Source: Isoetes taiwanensis (taxonomy: Eukaryota > Streptophyta > Lycopodiopsida > Isoetales > Isoetaceae). Taken from it: a DNA stretch of 64,000 bases. Positions 35,765 through 48,002 of the stretch are shown here, in pieces. The notes beneath the pieces are model-generated. The model did not search any database and was not told the DNA's origin. It was given only the letters and a program-made list of their open reading frames with translations. How positions within the stretch are numbered: the stretch's first letter is position 1; each line of letters starts with the position of its first letter. Both the position numbers and the translations under genes were made by a program. The stretch is taken from positions 28,165,768-28,229,767 of the forward strand of contig JAJEKV010000001.1 in assembly GCA_021234155.1 (NCBI GenBank), given 5' to 3'.

Positions 35765-36515
35765 TTAGGGAAGGAGCCAAGTAGATTGAATTTGATGAGG
35801 AATGGAGGGACCAAAGCAAGTGGCTTTGGTGAGGCAGAAATGAGTACAAGCTGAGCAACAAGACTCCACACGGCAAGTCTTGAGTATGTAACAGGCGTTG
35901 CAAGCAATGCTCTTGCCTTGTACCATTACTCCCCAAACGTCGCTCCATTCCTCCTCTCCAAAACTATTCTCCACTCTCTCTGCAATACTTAATCACTCCA
36001 TCCGGTTCCACCTTTAATATTGAATCCCTCACTTCGCTCCACGATTCTGTTCCTTTAACCACGTACTGAGATTCTCCACCAGATCTTTCTGTGTTGAATA
36101 CCAGGTGAACCATCGGAGCATCCTGCAGCCCTTTTACGATCTGAAATATCAGAGCCTAAATTAGATTATACTTTTCCTATTTTGGGTTTGTATCAGATTT
36201 GAGAATCACCTCAATGAGATTGCTTTGCATCCATTTATGCAGAGTTTGACGATCTGATGATGGCTCATCTCGCCGAAAGCCTGATCTCAAAGATGGGCGT
36301 TGTTGATCAGGTCCATGTGTGATGCTAAGGAGATTGCGAGGAGTTTGCCGAGGGGAAAAATGCTCTTCTAATTTGCTGAGATGAGACGAATTGCGAGTTT
36401 GGGAAGTGTTGGAAAAGAATTGCGATTCATACCTGGCCAGGTTTGTGGGTGTTTCTGCAAAACTGGATGCGCGCCATAGACCAAAGGATGCGCCCGATAC
36501 AAGTCCAGTAGCCAT
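35765..36515 (-). CDS. Plastid-type conserved protein of unknown function, two exons, copy A
   Basis: Exon 1 (36515-36210) starts MATGLVSGASFGLWRASSFA, a Ser/Ala/Arg-rich chloroplast transit-like leader, and ends LHKWMQSNLIE at GAG/GTGATT. A 69-bp intron (36209-36141) ends TATTTCAG. Exon 2 begins IVKGLQDAPMVHLVFNTE, then GTESWSEVRDSILKVEPDGV, then EEEWSDVWGVMVQGKSIACN, ACYILKTCRVESCCSACTHF, CLTKATCFGPS. This order (helix, ligand-like alpha/beta, WxVMVQG, CYILxTCRV, CxHFCL, CFG) matches a plant plastid family of unknown function (DUF7804-type, from memory). About 227 residues. One extra base near 35975 (GAGAGAGTGG) breaks exon 2 in both copies, so it may be a recent pseudogene or a shared error. 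Confidence 0.65.
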
Positions 36516-36680
36516 GAAGATCCGTCGACTGACGGCCTTTTAAAACGTGGCGCCTTAGGTGGACAAATAAATCCATCGTGGCGGCGTACGTATTGCATAT
36601 TTGTGGTTTGAGCGTGTACACACGAGAAAACCACGTGCTGTGCACATTATTGCGTGAAAGCATTGGTCAAGAAAACTAAC

Positions 36681-37194
36681 CGTAATACATGGTTGCTTCA
36701 AATTACTGGGTCCGCCGGACTTATGAATCTGCACTTGTTCTGCAGTTTCCTCAACAAGTTTCCTCTGCTCGCAGCAGAAGATCTGCCGGACTTATGAATC
36801 TGCACTTGTTCTGCGGTTTCCTCAACAAGTTCCCTCTGCTCGCAGCAGAAAAATATCCGCCGGACTTATGAATCTGCACTTGTTCTGTTTCTATTTGTTT
36901 CTACGTTTCAGATTTGGAGCAGATTTGCTGACCCAGAGCTTCAACATGCCGAGAAAAAATTGGATTTTATGCCCTCCTCCGGATTAAGCTCACGTTTTTC
37001 TGTTATATATCTGTATTTGGAGCCCTATTCATGCTTTTTATACTCCACCATAGCTCCTGCCCAATGAAGCTCTTCCGCCATAGCCACTGCCGTTTGCCGC
37101 TGCCACTGCCGCCATAGCTCTTCCGCCATAGCCGAGATCAAAAGACACGTGGCGAAATATCAATGGACGTAATTTCAAGCAACCATGTATTACG
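36681..37194. mobile_element. TIR element 4 carrying a tandem repeat, copy A
   Basis: The left end CGTAATACATGGTTGCTTCA and the right end TCAAGCAACCATGTATTACG are inverted copies (26 bp with one mismatch). The 514-bp interior contains the tandem repeat at 36712-36892 and GCC-rich DNA. Copy B at 51807-52325. No coding gene is supported. Confidence 0.75.
36712..36892. repeat. Tandem repeat, about 2.5 units of 70-74 bp, copy A
   Basis: Each unit starts GCCGGACTTATGAATCTGCA and runs through GTTTCCTCAACAAGTT and CTGCTCGCAGCAGAA. It lies wholly inside the TIR element. Confidence 0.9.
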
Positions 37195-37197
37195 TCC

Positions 37198-37336
37198 GGT
37201 AATTTTCAGTAGGAGACCATTACGCATGTAAAGTGCCCGGCGGCGCACTCGCGGCTCCGCCGCTCGTGCGCCGCCTCGTCTGGCGGAGCCGCCGGGCACT
37301 TTACACTGCGTAATGGGTCTCCTACTGAAAATTACC
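37198..37336. mobile_element. GC-centred foldback element 5, copy A
   Basis: GGTAATTTTCAGTAGGAGAC, continuing CATTACGCATGTAAAGTGCC, faces its complement ending GAAAATTACC, around a GC-rich core. It begins 4 bp after TIR element 4 ends. Non-coding. Confidence 0.88.
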
Positions 37337-37596
37337 TAGTACAGAAACGCAGGTTTGGGACAAAAGATGAAGTGAACCCGAAGAGAGAGGGGATCTTAGG
37401 CCAGATCCAAACTTTTTGGGTTGCCCCTAGGGGGGCAAACCCTCGTTTATGTGGGTATGTGGGCATATCCGGTATATCTTTGGCATATGCCTAGCATATC
37501 TTGGTGATTGCTAAAAACGGCTGGTGCACGTAAGTGTTAGGGCATCCAGCCCATTCCTTCGCAGGCAGCTGGCTATGGCAAAGCAGACGAGCATCG

Positions 37597-37683
37597 GCTA
37601 TGGCGATCCCCATGAGGCGAACCCGGACCTCAAGCATCGGGCTATGGCGATCCCCATGAGGCGAACCCGGACCTCAAGCAATC
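37597..37683. repeat. Two-unit direct repeat, copy A
   Basis: GGCTATGGCGATCCCCATGA, followed by GGCGAACCCGGACCTCAAGCA, occurs twice in tandem (unit about 46 bp). Copy B at 52725-52810 has the same. Confidence 0.9.
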
Positions 37684-37720
37684 AACGAGACCAAAAGAAA
37701 GGACTCTATGAAGTATTTGA

Positions 37721-38049
37721 GGCTTTGCTTTGCCACTAAAGGAGGAGCACAAACCGTTTTTGGTGAGGGCACTCATCCTTCCTCGCATAAACCTAAATGC
37801 GTTTCCATCTACCATCAACGGCTTTCATCTTGCATTACCGCAGTTTGTTGAGAAAGACTTCAAGCTTCTTCGACCACGGTGATAAGAGGTCTTCTTAAGT
37901 CTTGGCCTGTTACCAATAGTCGAAAGGAGGTCCTTTTCCGAGTGAGCTAGAGGAAGTATTGGAGGCCACGGCCGGCCGGCCGAGTTTCAGGCGTTGCATG
38001 GTTCCTCTTTTCCCAAGAAATTAGTCGATGCTTAAACGACTCACATTTT
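37721..38049 (+). pseudogene. PP2A B' (B56) middle exon, copy A
   Basis: Same exon as 52850-53173 in copy B ([11 protein letters not shown] onward), but disrupted. Differences from copy B fall at CAG/CTG positions: AAACTG to AAACCG, CAACAGC to CAACGGC, TTCCTGAG to TTCCGAG, CAGCCAGCAGAG to CGGCCGGCCGAG. These break the frame repeatedly, so no long open frame remains. Confidence 0.8.
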
Positions 38050-38130
38050 CGTGTGAGGTTCTTGATGCATTTGGTTTTCGCGATGCTTTTAATTGATGTT
38101 AAGTTACTTTAGGCGATTTTATCTTTATGT

Positions 38131-38690
38131 CATGGTCAATATACTTCTTTGCTACTTTTGCATCCGTGACATAACATATCATAGAATATACAAATTGTAG
38201 ATGTGGCCATCACGGGGTTCCATGGTCGGCTCCTCTTCCTCCTCGGGTCCAAGCTTTCCAGAACTTTGAGTTTCCATGGGCGAGGAGGAGGAAGTGAACG
38301 GAAAATATTTGTACCAACCATCTTCACAACATCTTCATAAGCGTTCATGTATTTTCCCCGGTGATGGTGTTATATATTCTACAAGTTCATTAAGATTTTG
38401 TTTCTTTATCTCTTTTCTCCGTTTGCATTCTTTGTTGGATCTGTGAAGTCAAAAACGTTGGTGCAGAGCTTGAGCTTATTGATGAAAAGCATTTGCCGAT
38501 CCAACTAGGAACATCTTTGAATAAGGGCAACTGTTCAAAGTTTGACCCATTTGCGGCAGAACACCGGCTTATCCTTTATCCGGCTTGCCCCATATCCTGG
38601 CTGTGCCCCAACATTTTGTCTCGCAGAGGTGTCATTGGCGGTGCCAATCGCTTTGTTCTTGACGCCCGTTTACGAGGCGTCATCCCTCTT
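38131..38690 (-). pseudogene. PP2A B' (B56) N-terminal part, copy A
   Basis: Equivalent of 53251-53805. The minus strand still reads AYEDVVKMVGTNIFRSLPP, then a damaged stretch, and CRRQMLF-type remnants farther upstream. It points away from the middle exon, which is on the plus strand. Confidence 0.75.
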
Positions 38691-39395
38691 AGGCTGGCTT
38701 TGTATTGTTGGCCGAAAAAATATTACGGATCAACGATTCACAACTCTGCAAATATGGGACGGATTGAGCAAAAGGTCAAGAATTCCCTCTGGGTAAGATA
38801 ATTCCCATGCTTTAATTTCACATGTCCCTTATTGATGTTTATAGTCGATTGAGATGCATGTTATTATGATATTTGCACCGATTATAAAGTCTATGCCCGA
38901 AAAAGCTCTTAATAGTCTTCTATATGTTATGACATTGATTGCCATGTCTTTCTCCAATCTTACATATTCTACTCGATGATCTAGCATGGTGTTATTTCAT
39001 CTCTGTTAAGCCATGCGGGTTCTTAATCTTTACAGGTGTGAATGAGGAATTTGGTAGATTTTCATCCATGGGCCACCGCTGTTTGTGAATATTAATCTTG
39101 CTGTCTTTCTCTATGGTGACCATGCTCGGGGAAAAAATCGGGGCATTTCTTCCTTAGCTAGCCCCTACTTATTTTCCCCTGAGCCAATGGGTCCAATTTG
39201 CTAGAAGCTGCCTAAATATTTGTTTGCTGACCCATAAAGATTCAGACTCATGTGTGGCTGCTGGATGTTAATAAGTTTCGTGCCATTTTCTGCACTCACA
39301 CATATTTACCTGACATTCAGATTATTTACCTCACATTCAACCTATTTTACCTCACATTCGGCGATGAAATTTAACGCGTATCTTCCACGTTGCAA

Positions 39396-39481
39396 AAGAC
39401 TATTGACCTTACATTCGGGCGTATCATCAATGCCAATGCGTCGGCATTGCCACAATGCCGAAATGTAAGGTAAATAGTCTT
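39396..39481. mobile_element. Hairpin MITE, copy B
   Basis: Equivalent of 24262-24347. Here the arm sites CTGGC and GCCAGA read CGGGC and GCCGAA, again changes at CTG and CAG. Confidence 0.75.
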
Positions 39482-40116
39482 TCTTGTATCTTGATATTCA
39501 CATACCAATATCCATATGTTACATATATATCTAATAGTGCGCATGGGTTTAGTTCTTAGGATGCAATATGAATCATTGATCTCCAACATATGCTACGCAT
39601 GATGCCAAATCAATGGCTAACATCTTTTTTGCCAAAAAAATGCTTTGCCATTTTCTAAGGTCACTGTCAAACATGTGACCTTTGCACATCACCATCATAT
39701 TCATATCAAATCCTCTGCACATCACCATTACATAGTGCCACAGAAACAAAAAAAATTACAAACAATGAATTGCCGGAATGAATGCAGAGGTCGGGCCTGC
39801 CATCATCGCCAACAGAGTGTTTTTCTATTCTCTAATAGATGGCTAAGATTGCCCATCTAACTTCGCGGGCTCAGATTGTTTACCCAAAATCAACTCCTCT
39901 GCTATATAATTCCCTGAACCGAAATTGGTTGTGCAGTTGTTTGGAGACATGGAAATGGTTCGCATGTGATTGTAGGCAGCGAACAAGCTAAAATCGACCC
40001 GATTTGGCTATTATCAGGCCGGATTTAGACACCCATCAAGCAGAGAAGAGTTCAGAGAATCAAAACTGCCTGTGTAGGTATTTGGAGGCAGGGAAAATGG
40101 TCTGCAGTGATTGCAG

Positions 40117-40581
40117 GTTTCCTCAGTTCTCTAGCCAATAGATCTGCTAAAGTTGCTAAGTTGAATGAGACAAGTTCGCACATAATCTTACCATCATGGT
40201 TTCAAATGGAAGTGTTGTTTATGGCTTTCCATTCACTGGACACCTCTGGTAGATTAAGTTTGGTGGAAAGGGTGGTGTCCCTGTTAGCATCTTCTAATGC
40301 AGATAAGCAAATCTCTGGCAGACAAATAACTGTCTGGGCGTTCTCGGCTTATCTTGTTCTTGAAATATATGCTTCTGTATTTTGATGCAATTCCCAGGTG
40401 GTTGCTTGCTGATTTGGCAAAAGCACTAGGACTTGTAAAGATGTCCCATAAGATGCCTGTCGAGAGTTCATTTCTTTCATCTTCTGCTGCATTGGCATAT
40501 AAGGTACTAGAGAGATCTCATGTCGTTGGACAACATGATGTTGATGAGCACATCGTTCAACAACTGTTGGATGTGAATTGC
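40117..40581 (+). pseudogene. Fragment of the unidentified gene, copy B
   Basis: Equivalent of 24985-25449 and 20813-21280. Frame reads FLSSLANRSAKVAKLNETSS through LVLEIYASVF, then the shared +1 break, then RWLLADLAKALGL. This fragment is almost identical in A and B, in contrast to flanking repeats. Confidence 0.8.
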
Positions 40582-41069
40582 TCAAAAAAAAAAATTAGTA
40601 TAACTACCAACACATAACTATCATTAACATTAATTAATACAAACCATTGCATTCCACGCTTAAATAATTTTTCCCCTTAAACCCCCTTTGGTTTGGGTGC
40701 ATATTCACACGGGGGGTTACGTAGGGCAGCGAGAGCCCTAAAAACATATTTACAATACATGTACAAAATTAACACCATTAAGTACATTCTCTCAAACCTT
40801 ATAGTATTTTGCAAACCTTAATATACAGTATACAAAAACTTGTACATGCATACCCCACAAACGACGATCGTTATGTACGGTCCAGATCTTGGAATAAAGG
40901 GCAAATATGCCCATCCAACAGCTCTCTTTGCCTGGAGTAACCCCCCGTGTGAATATGCACCCAAACCAAAGGGGGTTTAAGGGGGAATTTTATTTTTAAG
41001 CGTGGAATACAATGGTTTGTATTAATTAATGTTAATGATAGTTATGTGTTGGTAGTTATACTAAAAAAA
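40582..41069. mobile_element. Foldback element 1, copy B
   Basis: Same as 25450-25934; arms begin TTAGTATAACTACCAACACA and end with the complement and an A-run. Confidence 0.85.
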
Positions 41070-41719
41070 ATTTTAGGCCCTTCGGGCCCTAACAAAAGAA
41101 AACAAAACCAAATAAACAAATAAGCAATTTATAACAATACAACATATACACAGTCCAAACTCCCGTGAGTGAATATCTAGCATCTAAACAAAAAAGAAAG
41201 GCATATAACCATTGTTTATTGCGATATATTGTTATATGTTTGTGAGATCTGTGAAGAACAAAAATCTTAGGGCCTATAGAATATAAAAATCATAACGTGC
41301 TTTTACCGGAGGGCAACTGACAATCCTATTACAAAATAGAGTAGACATTTTGAAAACACTAACTAGGTGGTTCTTTTCACAAATTTGGATACGCTTTGAA
41401 TATTTACTTATTCCTTTTTTTTTTTTTGGATGGATAAAGAATTCTATTTAATATTGAGAAAATATTACATGACTATATAGCGAATAGGCACCCTCCTGCA
41501 CAAGTTTGAAGAGGGGGTAGCTACAGAGTCAACTTTCAACTTTTTATATGATTTCAAAGACCTCTAGTAGTTCGAGTTTGATGTAAGTCCCCCAAACTAC
41601 CTCTTTCAAGATAGCCTCACAGTCATGTACGCATTCGCACTTTTGTAAGCAACTCTCCAAAGCATACACCAATTGAGTGCTGGAGGTGTATTCTTCACGG
41701 AAGACTATTGTTCTTCTTC

Positions 41720-43422
41720 TTTTTAATATGATCCATAGTGTCCACACCTTGATTATTGAAAGGCGATGTGTTTAGGAATTACCCACTCCACTGGATAAAT
41801 GCCCAGAAGGATCTGATTGCTCCCTAGTGTATTGCCAAACCTTTTCTCGCACCAATGCCACACTAATTGCAGATCACTACATCCTATCAAACAATGCTCC
41901 AAGGTTTCATCACTCGTTTTGCATGCGGGGCATGATGGGCCCACCTCTTCTTTGTACTTTGTAACTATTGTATTCACTTGGAGGGCTCTATGCACTATTT
42001 GCTAGATAAGAGAGCACATCCTTGAGGGAATAAATTTTAACCAAATCCCCTTTCACACACTCTTCGTTTCTATTATTGTAAGTTGCATATTCCACTGGGA
42101 TGTAAGGAGCTGATGTCAGATGTTTTCAAACATTTGTAAGCTGACTTAACGAACGACCTTGTCTAAAGAGAAAGATGAAAGACCCAAGGCTTGGTCCCTA
42201 TACTAATTATGTGGTCTGCCAACGTTTTGCTATACATGTCCACATTGCTCTATCAGCTTGTTCTAGCTTAAATTCATTTTTTAACTCAACCCATCCATTT
42301 AACTGACCATTCTTATACCACATTAAGCAATAATTTATACCGCAGCTCATCCATCTTCTTACCACTCTAGCATCTACTGTTAATGTAAGAGGTTCAACCT
42401 TGTTGTGGAAATTAACTGAAATCCACCACGGTGAGCATCCAAAGCACTACTGTTTAATGTGAATAGCTTTCCTACTATTTTCCATGCTGCCAATAAACCG
42501 TTAAGGAAAGGGGAGGCATCAGCGCTTATTCTTAAACCATAAGAGTGACCATAGAAGGGCAACTTGCGCTGGTATTTTATTGTGCCTGCATGAATACAAC
42601 AAAGCCTGACTTATGAGTTGTAGACTTGGTGAATTCACCTTTCCCTCCAAGATGTTCCATATAATATTTGCCACAAGTATTTTGCTCAGTAGGCCTATGT
42701 CAATCATGCCTATACCTTCTCCTTCATTTTCCCTCTTATGTTTCCAGCTGGCGATTTTAACAAAAGCTCCTTCTTCATTCCCTCCCAGACAAAATTCCTA
42801 ATCATTACTTCCATCTCATGTGCCTTATCCGGGGGAGTAGTAGAAGCGATGCTACATATATGCGTGTGCGACTTTCCATCAGTTTAGGTGCTTTTGCAGA
42901 CTACTAAGTATCATCTCATCCCAAAACTTAGTTGTATGAACATTGATTCCCACCAGGATCCCTAGAAGCTTGGAGCACTCCCCTTCTGAAAGTATTTTCC
43001 ATGGAAGACATTGAAGACAGTTAAGGTGTGGGTCTTCCCCCTGCCCACTACGCAAAGCATTTCTTCCAGTTAATGAAGCACCCTGATGCCAAGGAGAATG
43101 TATGGAGCAATTGAATTGCATTCTTTAAATTATTTTTCTCTGCTAGTAAGAATAGGAAAGAATCATCGGCATACTGATTGCTGACTTGTTACGAGCCATC
43201 CCACATCTATAGTCCTTCTATTAAGCCTTCTTTTGAGGCTTGATGAAATAGCTGCGAAAATGCTTCTGCATCAATATTGAAAAGAAATGGTGCTAGTGGG
43301 CATCCTTGCCTGCACAATATCAAGAGGAGGCTCTTGAGATGGAAGAGTAGATAATGCAATGGGAAATGAAGCTGTAGCAGAAGGTACAATAATTGAGAAG
43401 GTAATAGTTACAATTCAGTACT
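41720..43422 (-). pseudogene. L1-type LINE ORF2 (RT and zf-RVT), copy B
   Basis: Equivalent of 26590-28290 with the same stops: CRQGCPLAPFLF and YADDSFLF in the RT, SCPACKTSDETLEHCLIGCS in the zinc segment (41753-41995). Nearly identical to copy A. Confidence 0.85.
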
Positions 43423-45910
43423 AGGAACAACCACAGAAGAAGAAATTATAGGACACTCAATTCTAGATGAGGGAGTCGACAAAATGTTCAACTCTAGATG
43501 AAAAAGCATTAATAGAAGCTGCAATACGAAAATCTTGAAGTGGTATTGTAGCAGATGAAGTAGGTCCATGAGATCTATCCTATGAGAAAGTACTCTTAAA
43601 TGTAAAAGATTTATCTGGAAACATTGCAGCAAGTTCGGCACCATTTAGGAGAGATAACATCAGCTTATCGTACCACTTGCTACATTTGACAATAATACAC
43701 TCAGGAATTGCTTGATCAATAGGGATGGACCATTGATAAAGTGAGAAATGTGCATGCCCATGCATGAATGTGATGCAAGAAATGTATCAAGGAAGCCATC
43801 AATATAATTAAAAAAATCCATCAGTATAGTAACCAATAACAGAGTGTGTTGCCAAGTTCTCCGCACATTTGAGATGAGATTCATAGTTAATCTCCATCAA
43901 AGGAACCCCGGCGACATTGACAAAGGGACTCGAATCTGTTGCATAGAGCATGTCTTCTGAGGGAATTTAGAAAACCATTTGATCGTGTTTAGCTATGAGC
44001 AATCCAATATCGAACTAAGTTCCTCTTTATTGGCAGAGGGTATTATCTAAAGTGTAGCATCAACACGAGCTAACCTTGTCGAACTAGAGATATCTTTTTG
44101 AGAATCCAATCAGAGAATGACATACGTGAACCCTTGCCACATAATCAGAAGTCTGCCAAGCTCGAGGAGCATCTTGTGCATATATTGTTTTTGTCTAATG
44201 TGTTTTCAAAAAAGTTGACCATTGTGTATTTTTGCAAATTCATCTGTATTTGCCAACTATAGAGTATTTGCTTTAAAAAAATATTCACTTGGGACCTCAC
44301 ATTTATACTTCCATATATTCGAATTACATTTGTACATAAATTTAGAGCCAAAAATGCAGTATTTATCATTTGTCCTAGGAAACCTAGGTACTTTTAGACG
44401 TTTGGTATTTTGAAATTAGGGATCCCAAAGGGGATCATGGCCCAGATTGCTTGGTTCCCGACATATCCCAAATTATTCCTCTGCCCAACTGTCAGGATAT
44501 ACATAAAGCAGGATTTAGCGATAAAGCAAGATCCAATATATTTCTAGGATATGATAAGGAGTTTCTTCAAATTCATACTGTACATATTCTATCCTGATTA
44601 TTTTGTCTTCAATGGCCATTAAAAATGGTCCTCCTCCTCCCTCGACCAACTACATATAAAAGACTAGACAAAATTTTCACAACCTCCTCTTATTGAATCA
44701 AATGCAAGATTTGGGTCTTGTCATTTGATGACAGTCTAATTAACAGTGAGGATTTATTATTTTCTTATGCAAGTAAGATTCGAAAAAGGCGCCCTCCCAA
44801 CTTGAGGAGTCCATTGTCCAACATTCCCTTCTTGGGATGTCAGTCGTTACCTTTGAGTAGTTGCTAATACTAATACAATGTTAACTTCCACCATCAACAT
44901 TGAATGTCATGGACAACTACAAAATACTTTATAGTAAACCACCGGCAGTAAAAAATTCCTGGATTTTGTGCTATTTGTTTAAAATGGGTAATTTTTGCCC
45001 TGGGGTTTCTAAGCGGCGCCGCTTCCAATGCCGCCACAAGTTCACAACAGCATTAAAATACACTTGCTCAATCATATTAAATTTCAGTGTTACAGATATT
45101 GCAGTGTTACAAATTTCAGTGTTACAGAACAAGATTTTGCACGACAACAAAATTTTGAACAAAAAATTGAAACAGGAAAAGGGGCGTCCATCACCTCAAC
45201 TGGAAGAGGTAAAGATCTGACAAGAAGGCAGCAAGGAGCAGCTGACGAAATAAATTCATGGAGACCTCCAACAAACACCAACAAAAAATCCGAGATGAAT
45301 CAAAATACCCAATCAATCGGCCACGAAGATGGAGCAGGAGCAAGGAGGCCGGAAACGGACAACGGCAGTCTTCTTGGTGGGCTATGTGATATCCTCAAGT
45401 CTGCTATCCATAATAAACAAATATGCGCTCCTCCATTTTCCATATCCGACTCTGCTAACAGCTCTGCAGTACGCAACCACCGCAGCCGGAAGAGCCAGAT
45501 TCTTGTGGAAAAACGGGTATATAGAACAAGATTTTGCAGGATTGCACCATTTTTCTAGACACACCATCCTAAACCTATAGAAGCAGCTTCTTGAATCTTT
45601 GAAAACAGAAGAAAAGTAGAAGAAAACAAAAAATTTACCACACAAGCTCCAAAACTCCCCCAAATCTAACAAAAACTCGCTCAAACTAGAGCTCTGACCT
45701 CCAGGAGCTTAGAAAACATGACTTAGAAGAAAGCACCTCGTCGACGCCAAAGATCGCCGTCGCCGAAACTCTGGACACTCGCCATAGCTGTCGGAAAGGA
45801 GGAAAGTAAAAGAAAGAAAAAAATACCTTTTTTTTATTGCCGTAATTTTTGATCACGGTGGCTTACGGAGGGAGCCTGGTTCTCGGGGTTTTCGGGAAAA
45901 CCGGCATGTA
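43423..45910. other. No gene recognised (copy B of 28291-30780)
   Basis: Collinear with copy A. Open frames near 43580-43884 and 44900-45580 change length between the two copies because of small CAG/CTG-site differences, which argues against any of them being a conserved gene. Confidence 0.4.
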
Positions 45911-45917
45911 AATAAGC

Positions 45918-46140
45918 GAGCATATACTCTTTTCTAGGACAAAGCGTGGAAGAATTAACATTAATGTGTTGCCCCAAACTAGCTGGAATTACCAGCGGCT
46001 GGAAGATACATATGTGCTAGGGAACCGCGCGGTTCCCTAGCACATATGTATCTTCCAGCCAATTAGCTAGTTTGGGGCAACACATTAATGTTAATTCTTC
46101 CACGCTTGTCCTCTAGAAAGAGTATATGCTCTGTTTGGCT
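45918..46140. mobile_element. Foldback element 2, copy B
   Basis: Equivalent of 30784-31015; central GGAACCGCGCGGTTCC at about 46021-46036. Confidence 0.88.
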
Positions 46141-46296
46141 AAGTGGCCAACTGGGATTGATTCCAGTTATGTGCAGTTACGTGAAAGTAGGATAACCCAA
46201 AGGGGAGCCTAAATCAACATCAATTTAAAACAAAACCTACAGCATATGTAATTACTGGCCATACACTGAAAGCCTGTCCAATCGGGATGGGCGTAA

Positions 46297-46683
46297 ATCT
46301 ACTCCGGGATGTGGTTAACCCGGACATATGTCCGGGTTAACCACTGCTGCTCAGTTTCAAGCTCAAAATACAACGGTTTTTGCATGTTTTTTCACTGATC
46401 TTGCTTGATCCATGCTCAAATGTCCTACTCTCTTGATAGAATGGGATTTGTAGGGGCTCGCAAGGTGATTCCAATGGTGTTTGAACCGGATTAAACCGTT
46501 CAAGAAGCTGATTGCAAGCTCTATTCAAAGATCAGCATGCCAAAACACAGTCCCACGCTTAGTTCACCGCGTGGTTTTCCCGGCCAAAAAATAGTGGTTA
46601 GCTCGGACAAAAGTATGGTTAGCTCGGACATAACAGCGGTTAACTCGGACATGTGTCCGGGTTTACCACATCCCAGAGTAGAT
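46297..46683. mobile_element. TIR element 3 with 34-nt palindrome, copy B
   Basis: Equivalent of 31170-31556; the perfect palindrome is at 46311-46344. Confidence 0.75.
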
Positions 46684-48002
46684 ATACGGCGTTCCGTCAA
46701 ATCGGCAATTTTTGTATACTCTGTTGTGGCGATTTAAGTCACAAGACTTTATTGGCCCCCAAACCGAAGTTCGAAAACCAATCGGGTTCGCCTGTGCGGC
46801 CGGGGAAAATTCGGCCGGGCGAACCCATCTGGATTCGGCCAAGCTTAACCCGGGCGGACGACGTATGGGCGTCACGCCGCCGGCTTAATCCCTGGCCTCA
46901 AGGTATGCGTTCTACCGTTCGCTCGGGCTTAACCCGAACCCGGTTTGTGGCGTGACGGGGCAGCGCTGCCGCTGGTCGTAAATCACATGGCGCATATCAC
47001 ATCGTCGAATCACCGTTCGCTGGTAAAACCCGGTCGGGGCGCAGTCGTGGCAAAGTGTTGCGCAAAGACGGGCGACAAAGACGGGCGCAGTTGCACGGGG
47101 CAGTTTGTAGTGTCCTACGGGTTCGCCTGGCGAACTCCCCGGTCGCACCGATGGCGTTGGCACGCCGCCATCACCCCAGTTCCGATGACATAGCCCGTGG
47201 AGCCTGTGATCCGATTCGCACAAGATTCGCAGCCCGTGGATGCGCCAGCAGTTCCGCGGGTGGCGGGGCGTCTGGCCGAGCTCGCCTCAAGAAGTGCTTA
47301 TAAAATCTCATTGAGCCTTAAGCGAACCCGTCTTCTGTTCGAGTCCGCCTTACGTCTTCCGCCGGCGCAAAGTCAAGTCGGCGATAAGGTTTTTAGAGCT
47401 CCTGAACTTTTTTTTATTTGTTGAAAGTCTCGGACATTCTAAGTCCCGAATAGGAATGTCCCCGGTAATCGGAAAAGGAACATTCAACATTAGAGTTTTT
47501 GAAATTTGAAACCAGTTAATTTTGGCATTCTCTTTGTAGAAGGTTCAATGCGGAACACTTAGAATTGAAAATTGTTTCTTAGAAAATGACTAATAGATGA
47601 AGATGTGAAAAAATTCCATAGTTAGTCTCAAAACACTAGGAGATTTAAAGCATAGTTTTAGATCTCTAATTCCAACACATAATTACTTCATCCCACCATT
47701 ATGACAGGCTAGTGCGGCTTTTGCTCTCTTCAGAATTGATGATGATATCTTCTTGTGACTCATAATCCACGTAATGAGCATGTGCATCCATTTGATCGAT
47801 CAATCAATGTGGCATCATGATGGTGTGGAGTAAAAAATAAGAAATAATAAGGGAAGCATATGTACATTAATCATTAAAGAACTAGAATGAACCATTGGTT
47901 ATTTAAATGAAAATTCAAATACAAGGCTTATGTTAGTTCTCTTGTTCACCTGTAATTCAGATATCTATTTGAGAGCACTCTACATTTATCCGCCAGCGAC
48001 CA

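Larger units (their letters stand above)
24125..39261 (+). repeat. 15.1-kb tandem segmental duplication, copy A
   Basis: Collinear with 39262-54377 over the full length. Copy A begins at TGGATGTTAATAAG (24125). The same sequence restarts at 39262, immediately after GTGTGGCTGC, which is also the sequence that ends copy B at 54377. TGGAT is present at all three breakpoints. Copy A carries more disrupted CAG/CTG sites over its right half than copy B. Confidence 0.93.

Noticed and set aside
36681-37194. 60-codon frame over the 70-bp tandem repeat as a repeat protein
   Set aside because: The repeat length is not a constant multiple of three between units, and the frame is not kept in copy B.
24125-39261. 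Treating frame breaks in copy A as proof of pseudogene decay
   Set aside because: The breaks coincide with CAG/CTG sites where copy B is intact, so sequencing error is at least as likely as mutation.
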